From Pseudomonas sp. BCA17 (GTDB taxonomy: Bacteria; Pseudomonadota; Gammaproteobacteria; Pseudomonadales; Pseudomonadaceae), in the NCBI RefSeq assembly GCF_004519405.1, contig NZ_SGWI01000002.1, positions 682,001-746,000 on the forward strand: a DNA stretch of 64,000 nucleotides. Direction: 5' to 3'. Below are positions 19,150-29,213 of the stretch, piece by piece. Both the position numbers and the translations under genes were made by a program. Numbering within the stretch: the first letter of the stretch is position 1; each line of letters opens with the position of its first letter. The notes under the pieces were generated by a model. The model saw only the letters and a program-made list of their open reading frames with translations. It was not told the origin of the DNA and did no database searches.

Positions 19150-20435
19150 TGCGGTTTTTTATCCGAAGAGCTATCTGACGCGCCCTCACCGAGGGCAAAG
19201 AGTTCCTGGGCCATGGCCAGCGCATCGAGGCGGCCTTCGGCGGTAAGCTTTTTCAACTGCACGCTGGGTGCATGCAGCAATTTGTTGGTCAGGCCACGGG
19301 CCAGTTGCATCAGCACCTCTTCGGCGCTGCTGCCGTTGGCCAGCAATCGCTGGGCCTTAGCCAATTCCTCGTCGCGCAGGCGTTCGCTCTGCTGACGATA
19401 CGCCTTGAGCACATCCACGGCTGCCAATTCACGCAGGCGCACCATGAAATCTTCGGCGCCGGTGCTGACCATCTCCTCCGCAACCTGGGCAGCGCCCTGG
19501 CGGCTCTTGAGGTTTTCGGCGACCACTTCATGCAAGTCGTCGACGCTGTAAAGGTAAACGTCGTCCAACTCGCCGACTTCGGGTTCGATATCGCGGGGAA
19601 CAGCGATATCTACCATGAAGATCGGCTTGTGCTTGCGCAGCTTCAATGCGCTTTCTACCGCGCCCTTGCCCAGGATCGGCAATTGACTGGCGGTTGAACT
19701 GATCACGATATCGCTGCGCACCAACTCGGCGGGAATGTCCGACAACAGGACGGCATGTGCGCCGAACTGCTCGGCGAGGATGCTCGCGCGCTCAAGCGTA
19801 CGGTTGGCCACCACGATACGCTTCACGCCCAGCTCGTGCAGGTGACGGGCGACCAGGGTGATGGTTTCGCCGGCGCCGATCAGCAGCGCCTGGCTGCGCT
19901 GCAGGTCACTGAAAATCTGCTTGGCCAGGCTGACGGCGGCAAAAGCCACGGATACCGGGTTTTCGCCGATCGCCGTGTCGGTGCGCACTTGTTTGGCGGA
20001 ATTGAACGTGGCCTGGAACAGGCGCCCCAGCAGCGGCCCCACGGTTCCCGCCTCGCGAGCCACGGCGTAGGCGGATTTCATCTGGCCGAGAATTTGGGGT
20101 TCGCCCAACACCAGCGAGTCGAGCCCTGCGGCGACGCGCATCATGTGACGAACTGCCGCATCCTCTTCGTGCACATAGGCGCTGGCCCGCAGGTCGTCGA
20201 GGCTCAAATGGTGGTAATCGGCCAGCCAGCGCAGCACCCCATCCGCTGAAAGATGTTCCTGCTCTATATAAAGCTCGCTGCGATTGCAGGTCGAAAGGAT
20301 TGCAGCTTCGCGGCTGTCGGTGAGCCGGCAGAGCTGCTGCAAGGCCTCAACCAACTGCTCTGGCGTGAACGCCACGCGCTCACGCACGTCTACGGTAGCA
20401 GTCTTGTGGTTAATACCGAGTGCGAGGAAGGCCAT
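19146..20435 (-). CDS. hemA: Glutamyl-tRNA reductase
   Basis: HemA reduces glutamyl-tRNA(Glu) to glutamate-1-semialdehyde, the first committed step of tetrapyrrole synthesis by the C5 route. The 429-residue protein carries the catalytic cysteine in [25 protein letters not shown], the NADPH-binding motif [17 protein letters not shown] and a C-terminal dimerisation helix. It is the first gene of the minus-strand unit and diverges from the TPR lipoprotein gene over about 180 bases. Those bases hold two copies of ATTGTCCTA (20468 and 20509) and a GACAATTGTC palindrome of unknown meaning. Confidence 0.96.
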   Translation of the reverse strand: MAFLALGINHKTATVDVRERVAFTPEQLVEALQQLCRLTDSREAAILSTCNRSELYIEQEHLSADGVLRWLADYHHLSLDDLRASAYVHEEDAAVRHMMRVAAGLDSLVLGEPQILGQMKSAYAVAREAGTVGPLLGRLFQATFNSAKQVRTDTAIGENPVSVAFAAVSLAKQIFSDLQRSQALLIGAGETITLVARHLHELGVKRIVVANRTLERASILAEQFGAHAVLLSDIPAELVRSDIVISSTASQLPILGKGAVESALKLRKHKPIFMVDIAVPRDIEPEVGELDDVYLYSVDDLHEVVAENLKSRQGAAQVAEEMVSTGAEDFMVRLRELAAVDVLKAYRQQSERLRDEELAKAQRLLANGSSAEEVLMQLARGLTNKLLHAPSVQLKKLTAEGRLDALAMAQELFALGEGASDSSSDKKPQ

Positions 20436-20617
20436 TCAATATCGCTGATGATGTCGGGAAGCCGACAATTGTCCTACTTCGTATGATTCAGAACAACCAC
20501 CGTAGGCTATTGTCCTAATGCCTTGTGTCTATAAAGGCATCAACTGAGACTCGGTTATGTTTGGCCGAAGGCTTGTGTCATGATGATCCGACCGCAGGTT
20601 AGTCGTCCTCTTCCTAT

Positions 20618-22342
20618 ATGAATAGATCTTCCGCGTTGCTCCTTGCTTTTGTCTTCCTCAGCGGCTGCCAGGCCATGGCACCCGTGTCGCCGGACGGTAC
20701 GCCGCCGGTCGAAGACAGCGCCCCCGCCCCTGAAAAACCCAAGGTTTACTCCTCGTTCAGTGAAGAGACGGTCTACAGCCTGCTGACGGCAGAGTTGGCC
20801 GGCCAGCGTAATCGTTTCGATATTGCGCTGGATAACTACGTGACCCAGGCGATCAACACGCAGGATCCTGGCATTTCCGAGCGTGCGTTTCGCATCGCCG
20901 AATACCTGGGGGCTGACCAGGCTGCGCTCGACACCTCGCTGATCTGGGCAAAAAACGCCCCGGACGACCTGGAAGCCCAGCGAGCCGCGGCCGTTCAACT
21001 GGCACGTGCGGGGCGCTATGACGACTCCATGGTCTATATGGAGAAAGTCCTCCAGGGCAAGGGCGACACCCATTTCGACTTCCTCGCGCTGTCGGCCGCC
21101 GACACCGACCAGGACACGCGTAATGGCCTGATGAAGAGTTTCGACCGCCTGCTGCAAAAACATCCGAAGAACAGTCAGCTGATTTTCGGCAAGGCGTTGC
21201 TGTTGCAACAGGATGACGAAGCCGAAGCGGCCTTGAAGCTGCTGGAGCAGAACCCTCCCGAAGATGGCGAGATCGCGCCGATCCTGCTGCGCGCACGCCT
21301 GCTGCAGAACCTCAGCCGCGGCAAGGAAGCGATTCCCCTGCTGGAAAAAAGCATCAAGAAGTACCCGGACGACAAGCGCCTGCGCCTGACCTATGCGCGA
21401 ATGCTGGTCGAGCAGGATCGTATGGAAGACGCCAAGGTGCAATTCGCCAACCTGGTCCAGCAATACCCGGATGACGACGAACTGCGCTATTCCCTGGCGC
21501 TGGTGTGCCTGGAAGCCAAGGCCTGGGACGAAGCCAAGGGGTATCTGGAAGAGCTGATCGAGCGGGAAAGCCATGTGGATTCGGCGCACCTGAACCTCGG
21601 CCGCATTGCGGAAGAGCGCAATGACCCACAAGCCGCCCTGCTCGAATACGCCCAGGTCGGCCCAGGTAACGACTACCTGCCCGCCCAGCTGCGCCAGGCT
21701 GACATCCTGATGAGCAACGGCCGCACCGATGAAGCGGAAAAACGCCTGGCCGCAGCCCGCGACGCCGAACCGGACTACGCGATCCAGCTCTACCTGATCC
21801 AGGCCGAAACCTTGTCTGCCAACAATCAGGGCGAGCGTGCCTGGAAAGTGCTGCAGCAAGCGTTGCTGCAATATCCCGACGATTTGAACCTGCTGTATAC
21901 CCGCGCCATGCAGGCGGAAAAACGCAATGACCTGGCGCAGATGGAAAAAGACCTGCGCCTGATCATCAAGCGCGATCCCGAAAATGCCATGGCGCTCAAC
22001 GCCCTGGGTTACACCTTGTCTGATCGCACCACGCGTTACGACGAAGCCAAGGTGCTGATCGAGCAAGCGCACAAGATCAACCCGGAAGACCCGGCCGTAC
22101 TCGACAGCCTGGGCTGGGTGAATTACCGCCTGGGCAACCTGGACGAGGCGGAACGCCTGCTGCGCCAGGCGCTCGAACGCTTCCCCGACCAGGAAGTCGC
22201 CGCCCACTTGGGTGAAGTGTTGTGGGCCAACGGCAAGCAGCGCGAAGCGCGACAAATCTGGGAAAAATTCCTCAAGGAACAACCCGAAAGCCCCATCCTG
22301 CGCGGCACCATCAAGCGCCTGACCGGATCCGAGACCCTTTAA
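20618..22342 (+). CDS. TPR-repeat lipoprotein
   Basis: The 574-residue protein begins with a lipoprotein signal peptide, [11 protein letters not shown], with the lipid-accepting cysteine near residue 17. It continues with many tetratricopeptide-like helical pairs (for example [38 protein letters not shown] and [33 protein letters not shown]). It should be an outer-membrane-anchored scaffold facing the periplasm. In Pseudomonas this gene precedes lolB, with only four bases between them here, which suggests a link to outer-membrane or lipoprotein processes. The exact function is not known to me. Confidence 0.85.
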   Translation: MNRSSALLLAFVFLSGCQAMAPVSPDGTPPVEDSAPAPEKPKVYSSFSEETVYSLLTAELAGQRNRFDIALDNYVTQAINTQDPGISERAFRIAEYLGADQAALDTSLIWAKNAPDDLEAQRAAAVQLARAGRYDDSMVYMEKVLQGKGDTHFDFLALSAADTDQDTRNGLMKSFDRLLQKHPKNSQLIFGKALLLQQDDEAEAALKLLEQNPPEDGEIAPILLRARLLQNLSRGKEAIPLLEKSIKKYPDDKRLRLTYARMLVEQDRMEDAKVQFANLVQQYPDDDELRYSLALVCLEAKAWDEAKGYLEELIERESHVDSAHLNLGRIAEERNDPQAALLEYAQVGPGNDYLPAQLRQADILMSNGRTDEAEKRLAAARDAEPDYAIQLYLIQAETLSANNQGERAWKVLQQALLQYPDDLNLLYTRAMQAEKRNDLAQMEKDLRLIIKRDPENAMALNALGYTLSDRTTRYDEAKVLIEQAHKINPEDPAVLDSLGWVNYRLGNLDEAERLLRQALERFPDQEVAAHLGEVLWANGKQREARQIWEKFLKEQPESPILRGTIKRLTGSETL

Positions 22343-22346
22343 GCTT

Positions 22347-22964
22347 ATGTTCTTGCGCCACATTGTAGTGTTCAGTCTTATCGCCCTGCTCGCCGGTTGC
22401 GCGGGCATAGGCAGCCGCGAATCCGTTGAAGGCCAGGGCAATCCCGGGCAATGGAAGCAACACAAGGACCAGCTCAGCAGCATTGATGGCTGGCAGATCG
22501 AGGGCAAGGTCGGAGTGCGCGCCCCGAAAGATTCGGGGAGCGGCACGCTGTTCTGGCTGCAACGCCAGGACTACTACGATATTCGCCTGTCCGGCCCGCT
22601 GGGTCGTGGCGCGGCTCGCCTGACCGGTCGTCCCGGCCAAGTGAGCCTCGAAGTGGCCAACCAGGGGCGCTATGAAGCGGCATCGCCGGAAGCACTGCTG
22701 GAAGAACAGATCGGTTGGAAACTGCCGGTATCCCATCTCGTCTGGTGGGTGCGTGGCTTACCGGCACCGGACAGCAAGAGTCGCCTGAGCCTCAACGGCG
22801 ACAGCCGCCTGGCCACCCTCGAGCAGGATGGTTGGCAGGTCGAGTATTTGAGCTACGTCCAACAGAGCGGTTATTGGCTGCCCGAGCGCATCAAGCTGCA
22901 TGGCACCGACCTTGATGTCACGCTGGTGATCAAGGACTGGCAACCACGCAAGTTGGGGCAATGA
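22347..22964 (+). CDS. lolB: Outer-membrane lipoprotein insertion protein LolB
   Basis: LolB takes lipoproteins from the periplasmic carrier LolA and inserts them in the outer membrane; it is itself a lipoprotein. The 205-residue protein has the lipobox LLAGCAGIG, then the conserved [49 protein letters not shown]. Length and the place just before ispE match other Pseudomonas genomes. Confidence 0.93.
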   Translation: MFLRHIVVFSLIALLAGCAGIGSRESVEGQGNPGQWKQHKDQLSSIDGWQIEGKVGVRAPKDSGSGTLFWLQRQDYYDIRLSGPLGRGAARLTGRPGQVSLEVANQGRYEAASPEALLEEQIGWKLPVSHLVWWVRGLPAPDSKSRLSLNGDSRLATLEQDGWQVEYLSYVQQSGYWLPERIKLHGTDLDVTLVIKDWQPRKLGQ

Positions 22965-22965
22965 C

Positions 22966-23817
22966 GTGATTGTGGAAAAACTGACGCTCCCCTCTCCCGC
23001 CAAACTCAATTTGATGCTGCACATTCTCGGGCGCCGTGAAGACGGCTACCACGAGCTGCAGACGCTGTTTCAATTCCTCGACTACGGCGATGAACTGACC
23101 TTCGCTGTTCGCGACGATGGCGTGATCAAACTGCACACCGAATTCGACGGTGTACCCCACGACAGCAACCTGATTGTGAGGGCCGCAAAAAAACTTCAGG
23201 AACAATCCGGTTGCCCGCTGGGTATCGACATCTGGATCGATAAAATCTTGCCCATGGGCGGTGGAATCGGTGGTGGCAGTTCAAATGCCGCCACTACGCT
23301 GCTGGGCCTCAATCACTTGTGGCAGCTGGGTTGGAACCATGATCGCCTGGCTACCCTGGGCCTGACGCTAGGCGCCGACGTCCCGGTTTTCGTGCATGGG
23401 CACGCGGCTTTCGCCGAAGGCGTGGGGGAAAAACTTACCCCTGAATACCCCGAGGAGCCTTGGTATGTCGTGCTTGTCCCGCAAGTATCTGTAAGTACAG
23501 CAGAAATTTTTTCAGATCCGTTGTTGACACGTAACTCTTCTCCCATTAAAGTGCGCCCCGTTCCCAAGGGAAACAGTCGAAATGACTGCTTACCGGTTGT
23601 AGCAAGGCGTTATCCAGAGGTACGTAACGCTTTGAATTTGTTAGGTAAATTTACCGAAGCAAAATTAACCGGAACTGGAAGTTGTGTGTTTGGGGGCTTC
23701 CCAAGCAAAGCTGAAGCTGATAAAGTCTCGGCCCTTCTTACAGAGACCCTTACAGGGTTTGTAGCAAAGGGAAGCAACGTTTCGATGTTGCATCGCAAGC
23801 TGCAAAGTCTGCTCTAA
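22966..23817 (+). CDS. ispE: 4-diphosphocytidyl-2-C-methyl-D-erythritol kinase
   Basis: IspE phosphorylates CDP-methylerythritol in the MEP pathway to isoprenoids. The 283-residue GHMP kinase has the N-terminal [23 protein letters not shown] and the ATP loop [21 protein letters not shown]. The start is a GTG one base after the lolB stop; a second GTG two codons on is possible. The last third of the gene (from about 23480) has many A/T-ending codons, unlike the gene before it. The protein still looks intact. Confidence 0.95.
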   Translation: MIVEKLTLPSPAKLNLMLHILGRREDGYHELQTLFQFLDYGDELTFAVRDDGVIKLHTEFDGVPHDSNLIVRAAKKLQEQSGCPLGIDIWIDKILPMGGGIGGGSSNAATTLLGLNHLWQLGWNHDRLATLGLTLGADVPVFVHGHAAFAEGVGEKLTPEYPEEPWYVVLVPQVSVSTAEIFSDPLLTRNSSPIKVRPVPKGNSRNDCLPVVARRYPEVRNALNLLGKFTEAKLTGTGSCVFGGFPSKAEADKVSALLTETLTGFVAKGSNVSMLHRKLQSLL

Positions 23818-23854
23818 AAGGAATCGAGTGTTAGGCACTCGTTGCAACAGATAC

Positions 23855-23929
23855 AGGGGCGTCGCCAAGCGGTAAGGCAGCAGGTTTTGATCCTGCCATG
23901 CGTTGGTTCGAATCCAGCCGCCCCTGCCA
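23855..23929 (+). tRNA. tRNA-Gln (anticodon TTG)
   Basis: The 75-base sequence folds as a cloverleaf with a 7-bp acceptor stem AGGGGCG/CGCCCCT, anticodon arm GCAGG-TTTTGAT-CCTGC and a T arm with GGTTCGAATCC. It ends with an encoded CCA. The anticodon TTG reads CAA. It lies between ispE and prs, as in other pseudomonads. Confidence 0.96.
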
Positions 23930-23975
23930 TTTTCTAATACTCATCCAGGTTACCCTCAGCCTCTAGGTACTGCGC

Positions 23976-24917
23976 GTGTCCAAGATGATGGTCTTTACGG
24001 GGAACGCTAACCCCGATCTGGCTCGACGTGTCGTACGTCAGCTGCATATCCCTCTCGGTGACATCTCTGTCGGCAAGTTTTCCGACGGCGAAATTACAGC
24101 CGAGATCAATGAAAACGTTCGCGGTAAAGACGTCTTCATTATTCAGCCGACTTGCGCTCCGACCAACGATAACCTGATGGAACTCGTCGTGATGGCTGAT
24201 GCCTTCCGCCGCTCCTCAGCGACTCGAATCACAGCTGTAATCCCTTACTTTGGTTATGCCCGTCAGGATCGCCGTCCGCGCTCCGCACGTGTGGCCATCA
24301 GCGCGAAAGTCGTTGCTGACATGCTGACCGTGGTAGGTATCGACCGTGTTCTCACGGTTGACCTGCACGCTGACCAAATCCAGGGGTTCTTCGATATTCC
24401 GGTAGATAACATCTACGGCTCCCCAGTATTGGTGGATGACATCGAAGACCAGCGCTTTGAAAACCTGATGATCGTGTCCCCGGACATTGGTGGCGTCGTG
24501 CGTGCACGGGCTGTTGCCAAATCCCTGGGCGTGGACCTCGGGATCATCGACAAACGCCGTGAAAAAGCCAATCACTCTGAAGTGATGCATATCATCGGTG
24601 ATGTCGAAGGGCGTACCTGTATTCTGGTTGATGACATGGTCGACACCGCCGGCACCCTGTGCCATGCGGCGAAAGCCTTGAAAGAGCACGGTGCGGCCAA
24701 AGTCTTCGCCTACTGCACACACCCTGTGCTGTCGGGCCGAGCGATCGAGAACATCGAGAATTCCGTACTGGATGAACTGGTGGTGACCAACACCATCCCG
24801 TTGTCCGCTGCAGCTCAAGCCTGTGCACGTATCCGTCAATTGGATATTGCACCGGTCGTTGCCGAGGCGGTTCGCCGCATCAGCAATGAAGAATCGATCA
24901 GCGCGATGTTCCGTTAA
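23976..24917 (+). CDS. prs: Ribose-phosphate pyrophosphokinase
   Basis: Prs makes PRPP from ribose-5-phosphate and ATP, feeding nucleotide, histidine and tryptophan synthesis. The 313-residue protein contains the ATP-loop region [27 protein letters not shown], the metal-binding [17 protein letters not shown] and the PRPP loop [17 protein letters not shown]. The start is a GTG; ATG codons four and five codons later are less likely because the strand [10 protein letters not shown] begins there. A strong terminator follows the gene. Confidence 0.96.
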   Translation: MSKMMVFTGNANPDLARRVVRQLHIPLGDISVGKFSDGEITAEINENVRGKDVFIIQPTCAPTNDNLMELVVMADAFRRSSATRITAVIPYFGYARQDRRPRSARVAISAKVVADMLTVVGIDRVLTVDLHADQIQGFFDIPVDNIYGSPVLVDDIEDQRFENLMIVSPDIGGVVRARAVAKSLGVDLGIIDKRREKANHSEVMHIIGDVEGRTCILVDDMVDTAGTLCHAAKALKEHGAAKVFAYCTHPVLSGRAIENIENSVLDELVVTNTIPLSAAAQACARIRQLDIAPVVAEAVRRISNEESISAMFR

Positions 24918-24953
24918 GGGTCAAACCTACGGAGCACCCCACTGACGAAAAGC

Positions 24954-24990
24954 GCCCCGCCCCAGCATTCTGCTGGGGCGGGGCTTTTTT
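24954..24990 (+). terminator. Rho-independent terminator of prs
   Basis: A perfect 14-bp GC-rich stem (GCCCCGCCCCAGCA and its complement) with a three-base loop is followed by six T. It lies 36 bases after the prs stop and separates prs from rplY. Confidence 0.95.
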
Positions 24991-25054
24991 GCCCATATCG
25001 AGTACGGCGCTGGTCGCAAACGCCCCTCGATGATGGCTATTTTGGAGATACAAA

Positions 25055-25651
25055 ATGACTGACTTTACTCTGAACGCCCAAGCGCGTACTGACCTGGGGA
25101 AAGGTGCGAGCCGCCGCCTGCGTCACGCCGCCAACATCCCTGCTGTTGTTTACGGTGGCAACAAGCCTGCTGAATCCGTAACCATCCTGGCCAAAGAAAT
25201 CGCCAAACTGTTCGAAAACGAAGCTGCCTACAGCCACGTTATCGAGCTGAACGTCGATGGCGCCAAGCAGAACGTAATCGTTAAAGCGATGCAGCGTCAC
25301 CCGTCCAAGCAATTCATCATGCACGCTGACTTCGTTCGCGTTGTTGCTGGCCAGAAACTGACCGCAATCGTTCCTGTACACTTCATCGGTGAAGAAGCAC
25401 CGATCAAGAAAGGCGGCGAGATTTCTCACGTTGTGAACGAAATCGAAGTAACTTGCCTGCCGAAAGACCTGCCTGAGTTCATCGAAGTCGACCTGTCGGC
25501 TGCTGAAATTGGCGCCATCATCCACCTGTCCGACCTCAAAGCGCCTAAAGGCGTTGAGTTTGTCGCACTGGCTCACGGTGATGACAAAGCTGTTGCCAAC
25601 GTTCACGCCCCACGCGTTGCTCCAGAAGCTGAAGAAGGCGCTGCAGAGTAA
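25055..25651 (+). CDS. rplY: 50S ribosomal protein L25/general stress protein Ctc
   Basis: L25 binds 5S rRNA in the large ribosomal subunit. The 198-residue protein is the long CTC form: an L25 domain ([42 protein letters not shown]) followed by a beta-barrel C-terminal domain and an alanine- and glutamate-rich tail ([10 protein letters not shown]). The ATG is preceded by GGAG. It uses A/T-ending codons more than its neighbours, normal for a highly expressed gene. It is placed between prs and pth as in other Pseudomonas. Confidence 0.95.
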   Translation: MTDFTLNAQARTDLGKGASRRLRHAANIPAVVYGGNKPAESVTILAKEIAKLFENEAAYSHVIELNVDGAKQNVIVKAMQRHPSKQFIMHADFVRVVAGQKLTAIVPVHFIGEEAPIKKGGEISHVVNEIEVTCLPKDLPEFIEVDLSAAEIGAIIHLSDLKAPKGVEFVALAHGDDKAVANVHAPRVAPEAEEGAAE

Positions 25652-25818
25652 TTCACTCTGTATTGCCGGAGCTTGAGGAAACATCGCGGACCGAAACGTA
25701 GCGAGAAAGCGGGCGATAACGCGGCGTTTACTCTTGAGTAAATGATGTAATGTCGTCCACTTTCGCCGCACTCCGGTCTGGCGATCTTATCCACAACTCC
25801 AAAGGAAGGGCCCCTGTC

Positions 25819-26403
25819 GTGACTGCCATCAAACTGATCGTTGGCCTGGGAAATCCAGGCGCCGAATACGAACAGACCCGGCATAACGCAGGGGCCCTTT
25901 TTGTTGAGCGTATCGCCCACGCACAGGGTGTGAACCTTGTGGCCGATCGCAAATATTTTGGCCTGACCGGACGCTTCTCGCATCAAGGTCAGGATGTTCG
26001 TCTACTGATTCCCACCACCTACATGAACCGCAGCGGCCAGGCTGTCGCGGCGCTTGCAGGCTTCTTCCGGATCAAACCCGAAGAAATCCTGGTGGCCCAT
26101 GACGAGCTGGACCTGCCTCCCGGAGTAGCCAAGCTCAAGCTCGGCGGCGGGCATGGTGGGCATAACGGTCTGCGCGACATCATTGCGCAGCTGGGTAATC
26201 AGAATAATTTCTACCGCTTGCGGCTCGGCATTGGCCACCCAGGCGTTGCCAGTATGGTTTCAAATTTCGTCCTGGGTCGTGCGCCACGCGCCGAACAGGA
26301 AAAACTCGATGCAAGCATCGACTTTGCCCTCGGCGTGCTGCCGGATATCTTCGCCGGTGAATGGAACCGTGCGATGAAAAACCTGCACAGCCAGAAGGCC
26401 TGA
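25819..26403 (+). CDS. pth: Peptidyl-tRNA hydrolase
   Basis: Pth recycles peptidyl-tRNAs that fall off the ribosome. The 194-residue protein starts with [25 protein letters not shown], which includes the catalytic His, and contains [41 protein letters not shown] and [11 protein letters not shown] use the GTG at 25819, preceded by AAGGAAGG; the longer reading from 25750 has no homology-like content. A TTATCCACA (DnaA-box consensus) occurs at 25787 in the leader, probably by chance. Confidence 0.95.
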   Translation: MTAIKLIVGLGNPGAEYEQTRHNAGALFVERIAHAQGVNLVADRKYFGLTGRFSHQGQDVRLLIPTTYMNRSGQAVAALAGFFRIKPEEILVAHDELDLPPGVAKLKLGGGHGGHNGLRDIIAQLGNQNNFYRLRLGIGHPGVASMVSNFVLGRAPRAEQEKLDASIDFALGVLPDIFAGEWNRAMKNLHSQKA

Positions 26404-26424
26404 CTCTTACCGAGGGGAAACACC

Positions 26425-27525
26425 ATGGGATTCAATTGCGGCATCGTCGGCCTGCCCAACGTCGGCAAATCCACCCTGTTCAACGCGCTGACCAAGTCCG
26501 GTATTGCGGCGGAGAACTTCCCCTTCTGCACCATCGAGCCCAACAGCGGCATCGTGCCGATGCCGGACCCACGGCTGGACGCACTGGCGGCCATCGTCAA
26601 TCCAAAGCGCATCCTGCCGACCACCATGGAATTCGTCGACATCGCGGGCCTGGTGGCCGGTGCTTCGAAAGGTGAGGGTCTGGGCAACAAGTTCCTGGCC
26701 AACATCCGCGAGACCGATGCTATCGCCCACGTGGTCCGCTGCTTTGAAGACGAGAACGTGATTCACGTTTCCAACAGCGTCGACCCGAAACGCGATATCG
26801 AGATCATCGATCTGGAACTGATCTTTGCCGACCTCGACAGCTGCGAGAAGCAACTGCAGAAAGTCGCACGCAACGCCAAAGGGGGTGACAAGGATGCCGT
26901 CGTCCAGAAGGGCCTGTTGGAGCAACTGATCGCTCACTTCACCGAAGGCAAGCCGGCACGCAGCCTCATGAAGAACATGGGTGCTGATGAGAAGGCCGTG
27001 ATCAAAGGCTTCCACCTGCTGACCACCAAGCCGGTGATGTACATCGCCAACGTCGCGGAAGATGGCTTCGAGAACAACCCGCTGCTCGATGTGGTCATGG
27101 CCATCGCCGAGGAAGAAGGCGCACTGGTTGTTCCTGTGTGCAACAAGATCGAAGCGGAAATCGCCGAGCTCGACGACGGCGAAGAGAAAGACATGTTCCT
27201 TGAGGCCCTGGGCCTGGAAGAGCCTGGCCTGAACCGCGTGATTCGCGCCGGATACGAAATGCTCAACCTGCAGACCTACTTCACCGCCGGTGTTGAAGAA
27301 GTCCGTGCCTGGACCGTGAAGGTCGGTGCTACCGCGCCACAGGCCGCGGGTGTGATCCACACCGACTTTGAAAAAGGCTTCATCCGCGCCGAGGTTATCG
27401 CCTACAACGACTTTATCCAGTACAAGGGTGAAGCCGGTGCCAAGGAAGCAGGCAAGTGGCGTTTGGAAGGCAAGGAATACATCGTCAAGGATGGCGACGT
27501 GATGCACTTCCGTTTCAACGTCTAA
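26425..27525 (+). CDS. ychF: Redox-regulated ATPase YchF (OLA1 family)
   Basis: YchF is an Obg-family P-loop protein that prefers ATP and binds the ribosome. The 366-residue protein begins with [22 protein letters not shown] (Walker A), has the switch region [29 protein letters not shown], and ends in a TGS domain ([22 protein letters not shown]). The length is normal. It is the last conserved housekeeping gene before the type III secretion region and ends with its own terminator. Confidence 0.96.
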   Translation: MGFNCGIVGLPNVGKSTLFNALTKSGIAAENFPFCTIEPNSGIVPMPDPRLDALAAIVNPKRILPTTMEFVDIAGLVAGASKGEGLGNKFLANIRETDAIAHVVRCFEDENVIHVSNSVDPKRDIEIIDLELIFADLDSCEKQLQKVARNAKGGDKDAVVQKGLLEQLIAHFTEGKPARSLMKNMGADEKAVIKGFHLLTTKPVMYIANVAEDGFENNPLLDVVMAIAEEEGALVVPVCNKIEAEIAELDDGEEKDMFLEALGLEEPGLNRVIRAGYEMLNLQTYFTAGVEEVRAWTVKVGATAPQAAGVIHTDFEKGFIRAEVIAYNDFIQYKGEAGAKEAGKWRLEGKEYIVKDGDVMHFRFNV

Positions 27526-27549
27526 GCATTAGCTGCTGGACTTCTCGAC

Positions 27550-27580
27550 AAAAAAGCCGATGCCATGCATCGGCTTTTTT
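27550..27580 (+). terminator. Terminator of ychF
   Basis: AAAAAAGCCGATGC and its complement flank a three-base loop, with the complement ending in six T. Because the stem is bordered by A on one side and T on the other, it could work in both directions. It marks the left border of the type III secretion region. Confidence 0.9.
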
Positions 27581-27809
27581 ATAGGTGTTGTGTTTAACAT
27601 CTCACTCAAGCCATCACCCTCCCAGCTCACACCCTATAACTTCTCACAACTTTAAGATTATTCTTACTTACCGTGCGGCGTTAAATACAAAAAAACACTT
27701 GCACAACTTAAGCGCGCATTTAATTCAACTTTTCCCACCCACTTTCTTGCGATTGCCTATTGAACACCTCATGACATTCTTAGCAATTTAAGCTCTACTG
27801 AGTGGCCTT

Positions 27810-27815
27810 TATAAT
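27810..27815 (+). promoter_or_regulatory. Candidate -10 box (TATAAT) for the hrpS-like gene
   Basis: The AT-rich gap from 27581 to 27862 holds no convincing gene. A consensus TATAAT lies 47 bases before the activator ATG, but only a weak -35 (TTTAAG) sits at the right distance, which suits a promoter needing an activator. Nothing else could be recognised in this 280-base stretch. Confidence 0.35.
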
Positions 27816-27862
27816 CCACGCCACCCGCAGTGAAATGAACGTGAGAGTAGAGCATCCACCTT

Positions 27863-28777
27863 ATGTCGGCCGCCTTTCAAAAAAAAAACGAAACAGACCC
27901 CGCACTCACTGAAAGTTCCGATATCGAGCATACGATCAACAGCACTGCAACCCTAAACGTTGACATTCTATTACTGGGTGAGACCGGTACAGGCAAAGAC
28001 ACACTGGCCCAACGCGTTCATCGTTTATCCGGGCGTAGGGGAAACTTCGTTCCCGTGAACTGTGCGGCGATCCCGGAAAGTCTGGCGGAAAGCCAATTGT
28101 TCGGCGTGAACAGCGGTGCCTATACCGGCGCGGTCCAGTCACGTGCGGGGTTTATCGAAGCGGCGCACTTAGGCACTTTGTATCTGGATGAAATCGACAG
28201 CATGCCCCTCTCGCTGCAAGCCAAGCTGTTACGTGCACTGGAGTCTCGCGGGGTGGAGCGCCTGGGGTCGACCCGCTTCATCCCGGTAGATATGCGGGTA
28301 ATCGCCTCTGCCCAGCAATCACTGAATGACATGGTTGAGCAAGGTACCTTCCGGCGCGATCTGTTTTTCCGCCTCAATGTCGTCAACATCCGCCTGGCAC
28401 CGCTGCGGACCCGCCAGGAGCAAATCATTCCGTTGTTCCTGAACATGGTCCAACAGGAAGCCGAGCACTTCCAATGCGCCGCGCCAACGCCTTCCAATAC
28501 GTTGTTCCAACAATTGCTGTGTCACAGCTGGCTCGGCAACATCCGAGAACTGCGCTCAGCGGCAAAGCGCTTTGTGTTGGGCCTGCCACCCCTTTGCGAG
28601 CCCATGGTCGAGCATCCCGTGCAACCGTTTAAAGAAAAGCTGCAACAAATCGAGAAGTCGCTGATTGAGGCGGCGCTCAAACGTCACGCCGACTGCGTGG
28701 AAAGTGTGGCGTTGGAGCTGGGAATCCCCAAGCGCACGCTTTACTACCGATTGAAACACTTGAATATATTCAACTAG
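27863..28777 (+). CDS. hrpS: HrpS/RspR-like sigma-54 enhancer-binding protein
   Basis: This 304-residue AAA+ activator should drive hrpL transcription with RNA polymerase-sigma-54. It has no receiver domain. Walker A is GETGTGKD at residues 39-46, the sigma-54-contact loop GAYTGA is at 85-90, Walker B is LYLDEID near 106-112, and a Fis-type helix-turn-helix (ESVALELGIPKRTLYYRL) is at the C terminus. The length equals P. syringae HrpR/HrpS, but only one copy exists here, as for RspR of P. fluorescens. Codons 6-9 contain a run of ten A, a possible slippage site. HrpV, encoded downstream, is the expected anti-activator and HrpG its antagonist. Confidence 0.9.
   Translation: MSAAFQKKNETDPALTESSDIEHTINSTATLNVDILLLGETGTGKDTLAQRVHRLSGRRGNFVPVNCAAIPESLAESQLFGVNSGAYTGAVQSRAGFIEAAHLGTLYLDEIDSMPLSLQAKLLRALESRGVERLGSTRFIPVDMRVIASAQQSLNDMVEQGTFRRDLFFRLNVVNIRLAPLRTRQEQIIPLFLNMVQQEAEHFQCAAPTPSNTLFQQLLCHSWLGNIRELRSAAKRFVLGLPPLCEPMVEHPVQPFKEKLQQIEKSLIEAALKRHADCVESVALELGIPKRTLYYRLKHLNIFN
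27879..27888 (+). repeat. A10 homopolymer inside the hrpS-like gene
   Basis: Ten consecutive A span codons 6-9 (Gln-Lys-Lys-Asn) of the type III activator. Tracts of this length are prone to slippage of RNA and DNA polymerases; loss or gain of one A shifts the frame before any functional domain. Confidence 0.9.
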
Positions 28778-28834
28778 TCGAGCCTCCAGGCAGTACATAC
28801 GAAACATCTGGAAACCACTAGGCAGCGCCAATCC

Positions 28835-28863
28835 GGAACCAATAAAAACGTTTCTGCCACCCA
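28835..28863 (+). promoter_or_regulatory. hrp box of the hrpA operon
   Basis: GGAACC-N16-CCACCCA matches the HrpL promoter consensus GGAACC-N15/16-CCACNNA exactly. It ends 86 bases before the hrpA ATG and should drive hrpA-hrpB-hrcJ-hrpD-hrpE. Confidence 0.92.
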
Positions 28864-28949
28864 CTACATGAGCATTAGCTCGCCAGTGCTTGCGTAAGCA
28901 CATTTTGTGAAACGCTTAGAAACTTCCAATCCTAAAACAGGTACTGCAT

Positions 28950-29135
28950 ATGTCCATCAACAACGTATCTCAACTGGCTTCTGGTATCGGCGGAGTCTCA
29001 AACGACGAGTTGAAAGAGGCAACAGATTTACTGCAAAAAGAAAAAAACGCACAAAATATCAAGCAAACCATTGATGGCATTCGTATCGATTATGGCAACA
29101 AAGTAATGCAGCAGATAGGCATAGCCAGAGCCTGA
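28950..29135 (+). CDS. hrpA: Type III secretion pilus subunit (HrpA-like)
   Basis: The 61-residue product is small, without cysteine, and helical at the C terminus (DELKEATDLLQKEKNAQNIKQTIDGIRIDYGNKVMQQIGIARA), as Hrp pilins are. It is the first gene after an hrp box, the standard place of hrpA. It is much shorter than P. syringae HrpA (about 110 residues) and nearer the size of enterobacterial plant-associated HrpA. A GT-rich stem-loop follows its stop codon, which may protect its mRNA or reduce read-through. The identity rests on position, size and helix pattern. Confidence 0.8.
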   Translation: MSINNVSQLASGIGGVSNDELKEATDLLQKEKNAQNIKQTIDGIRIDYGNKVMQQIGIARA

Positions 29136-29141
29136 CCTTAT

Positions 29142-29172
29142 TGCCTCCTTTGTTTGGTTTGCAAGGGAGGCA
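29142..29172 (+). terminator. Stem-loop between hrpA and hrpB, attenuator or mRNA stabiliser
   Basis: An 11-bp stem (TGCCTCCTTTG with CAAGGGAGGCA, one G-U pair) and a 9-base loop start seven bases after the hrpA stop. No long T run follows, so partial termination or protection of a hrpA-only transcript is more likely than a full stop. Confidence 0.55.
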
Positions 29173-29213
29173 GCTCTCTTTGTTATCAACCTCCTGCAAT
29201 GGGTGGAGATTAA

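Noticed and set aside
20468..20517. Two ATTGTCCTA copies between hemA and the TPR gene
   Set aside because: Nine-base repeats 41 bases apart, with no known regulator or fitting promoter spacing, are too weak to call as a site.
20555..22546. A 663-codon open reading on the minus strand
   Set aside because: It is antisense to the TPR lipoprotein gene and lolB, and its composition is that of a shadow frame.
25787..25795. TTATCCACA, a perfect DnaA box, before pth
   Set aside because: The same nine bases occur by chance in coding DNA in this window (for example near 11490, 53201 and 53399), and there is no cluster of boxes or AT-rich unwinding region.
27585..27791. A 68-codon plus-strand reading after the ychF terminator
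   Set aside because: It starts just after the terminator, has no ribosome-binding site, and has a His/Ser/Leu-rich product typical of noncoding AT-rich DNA.
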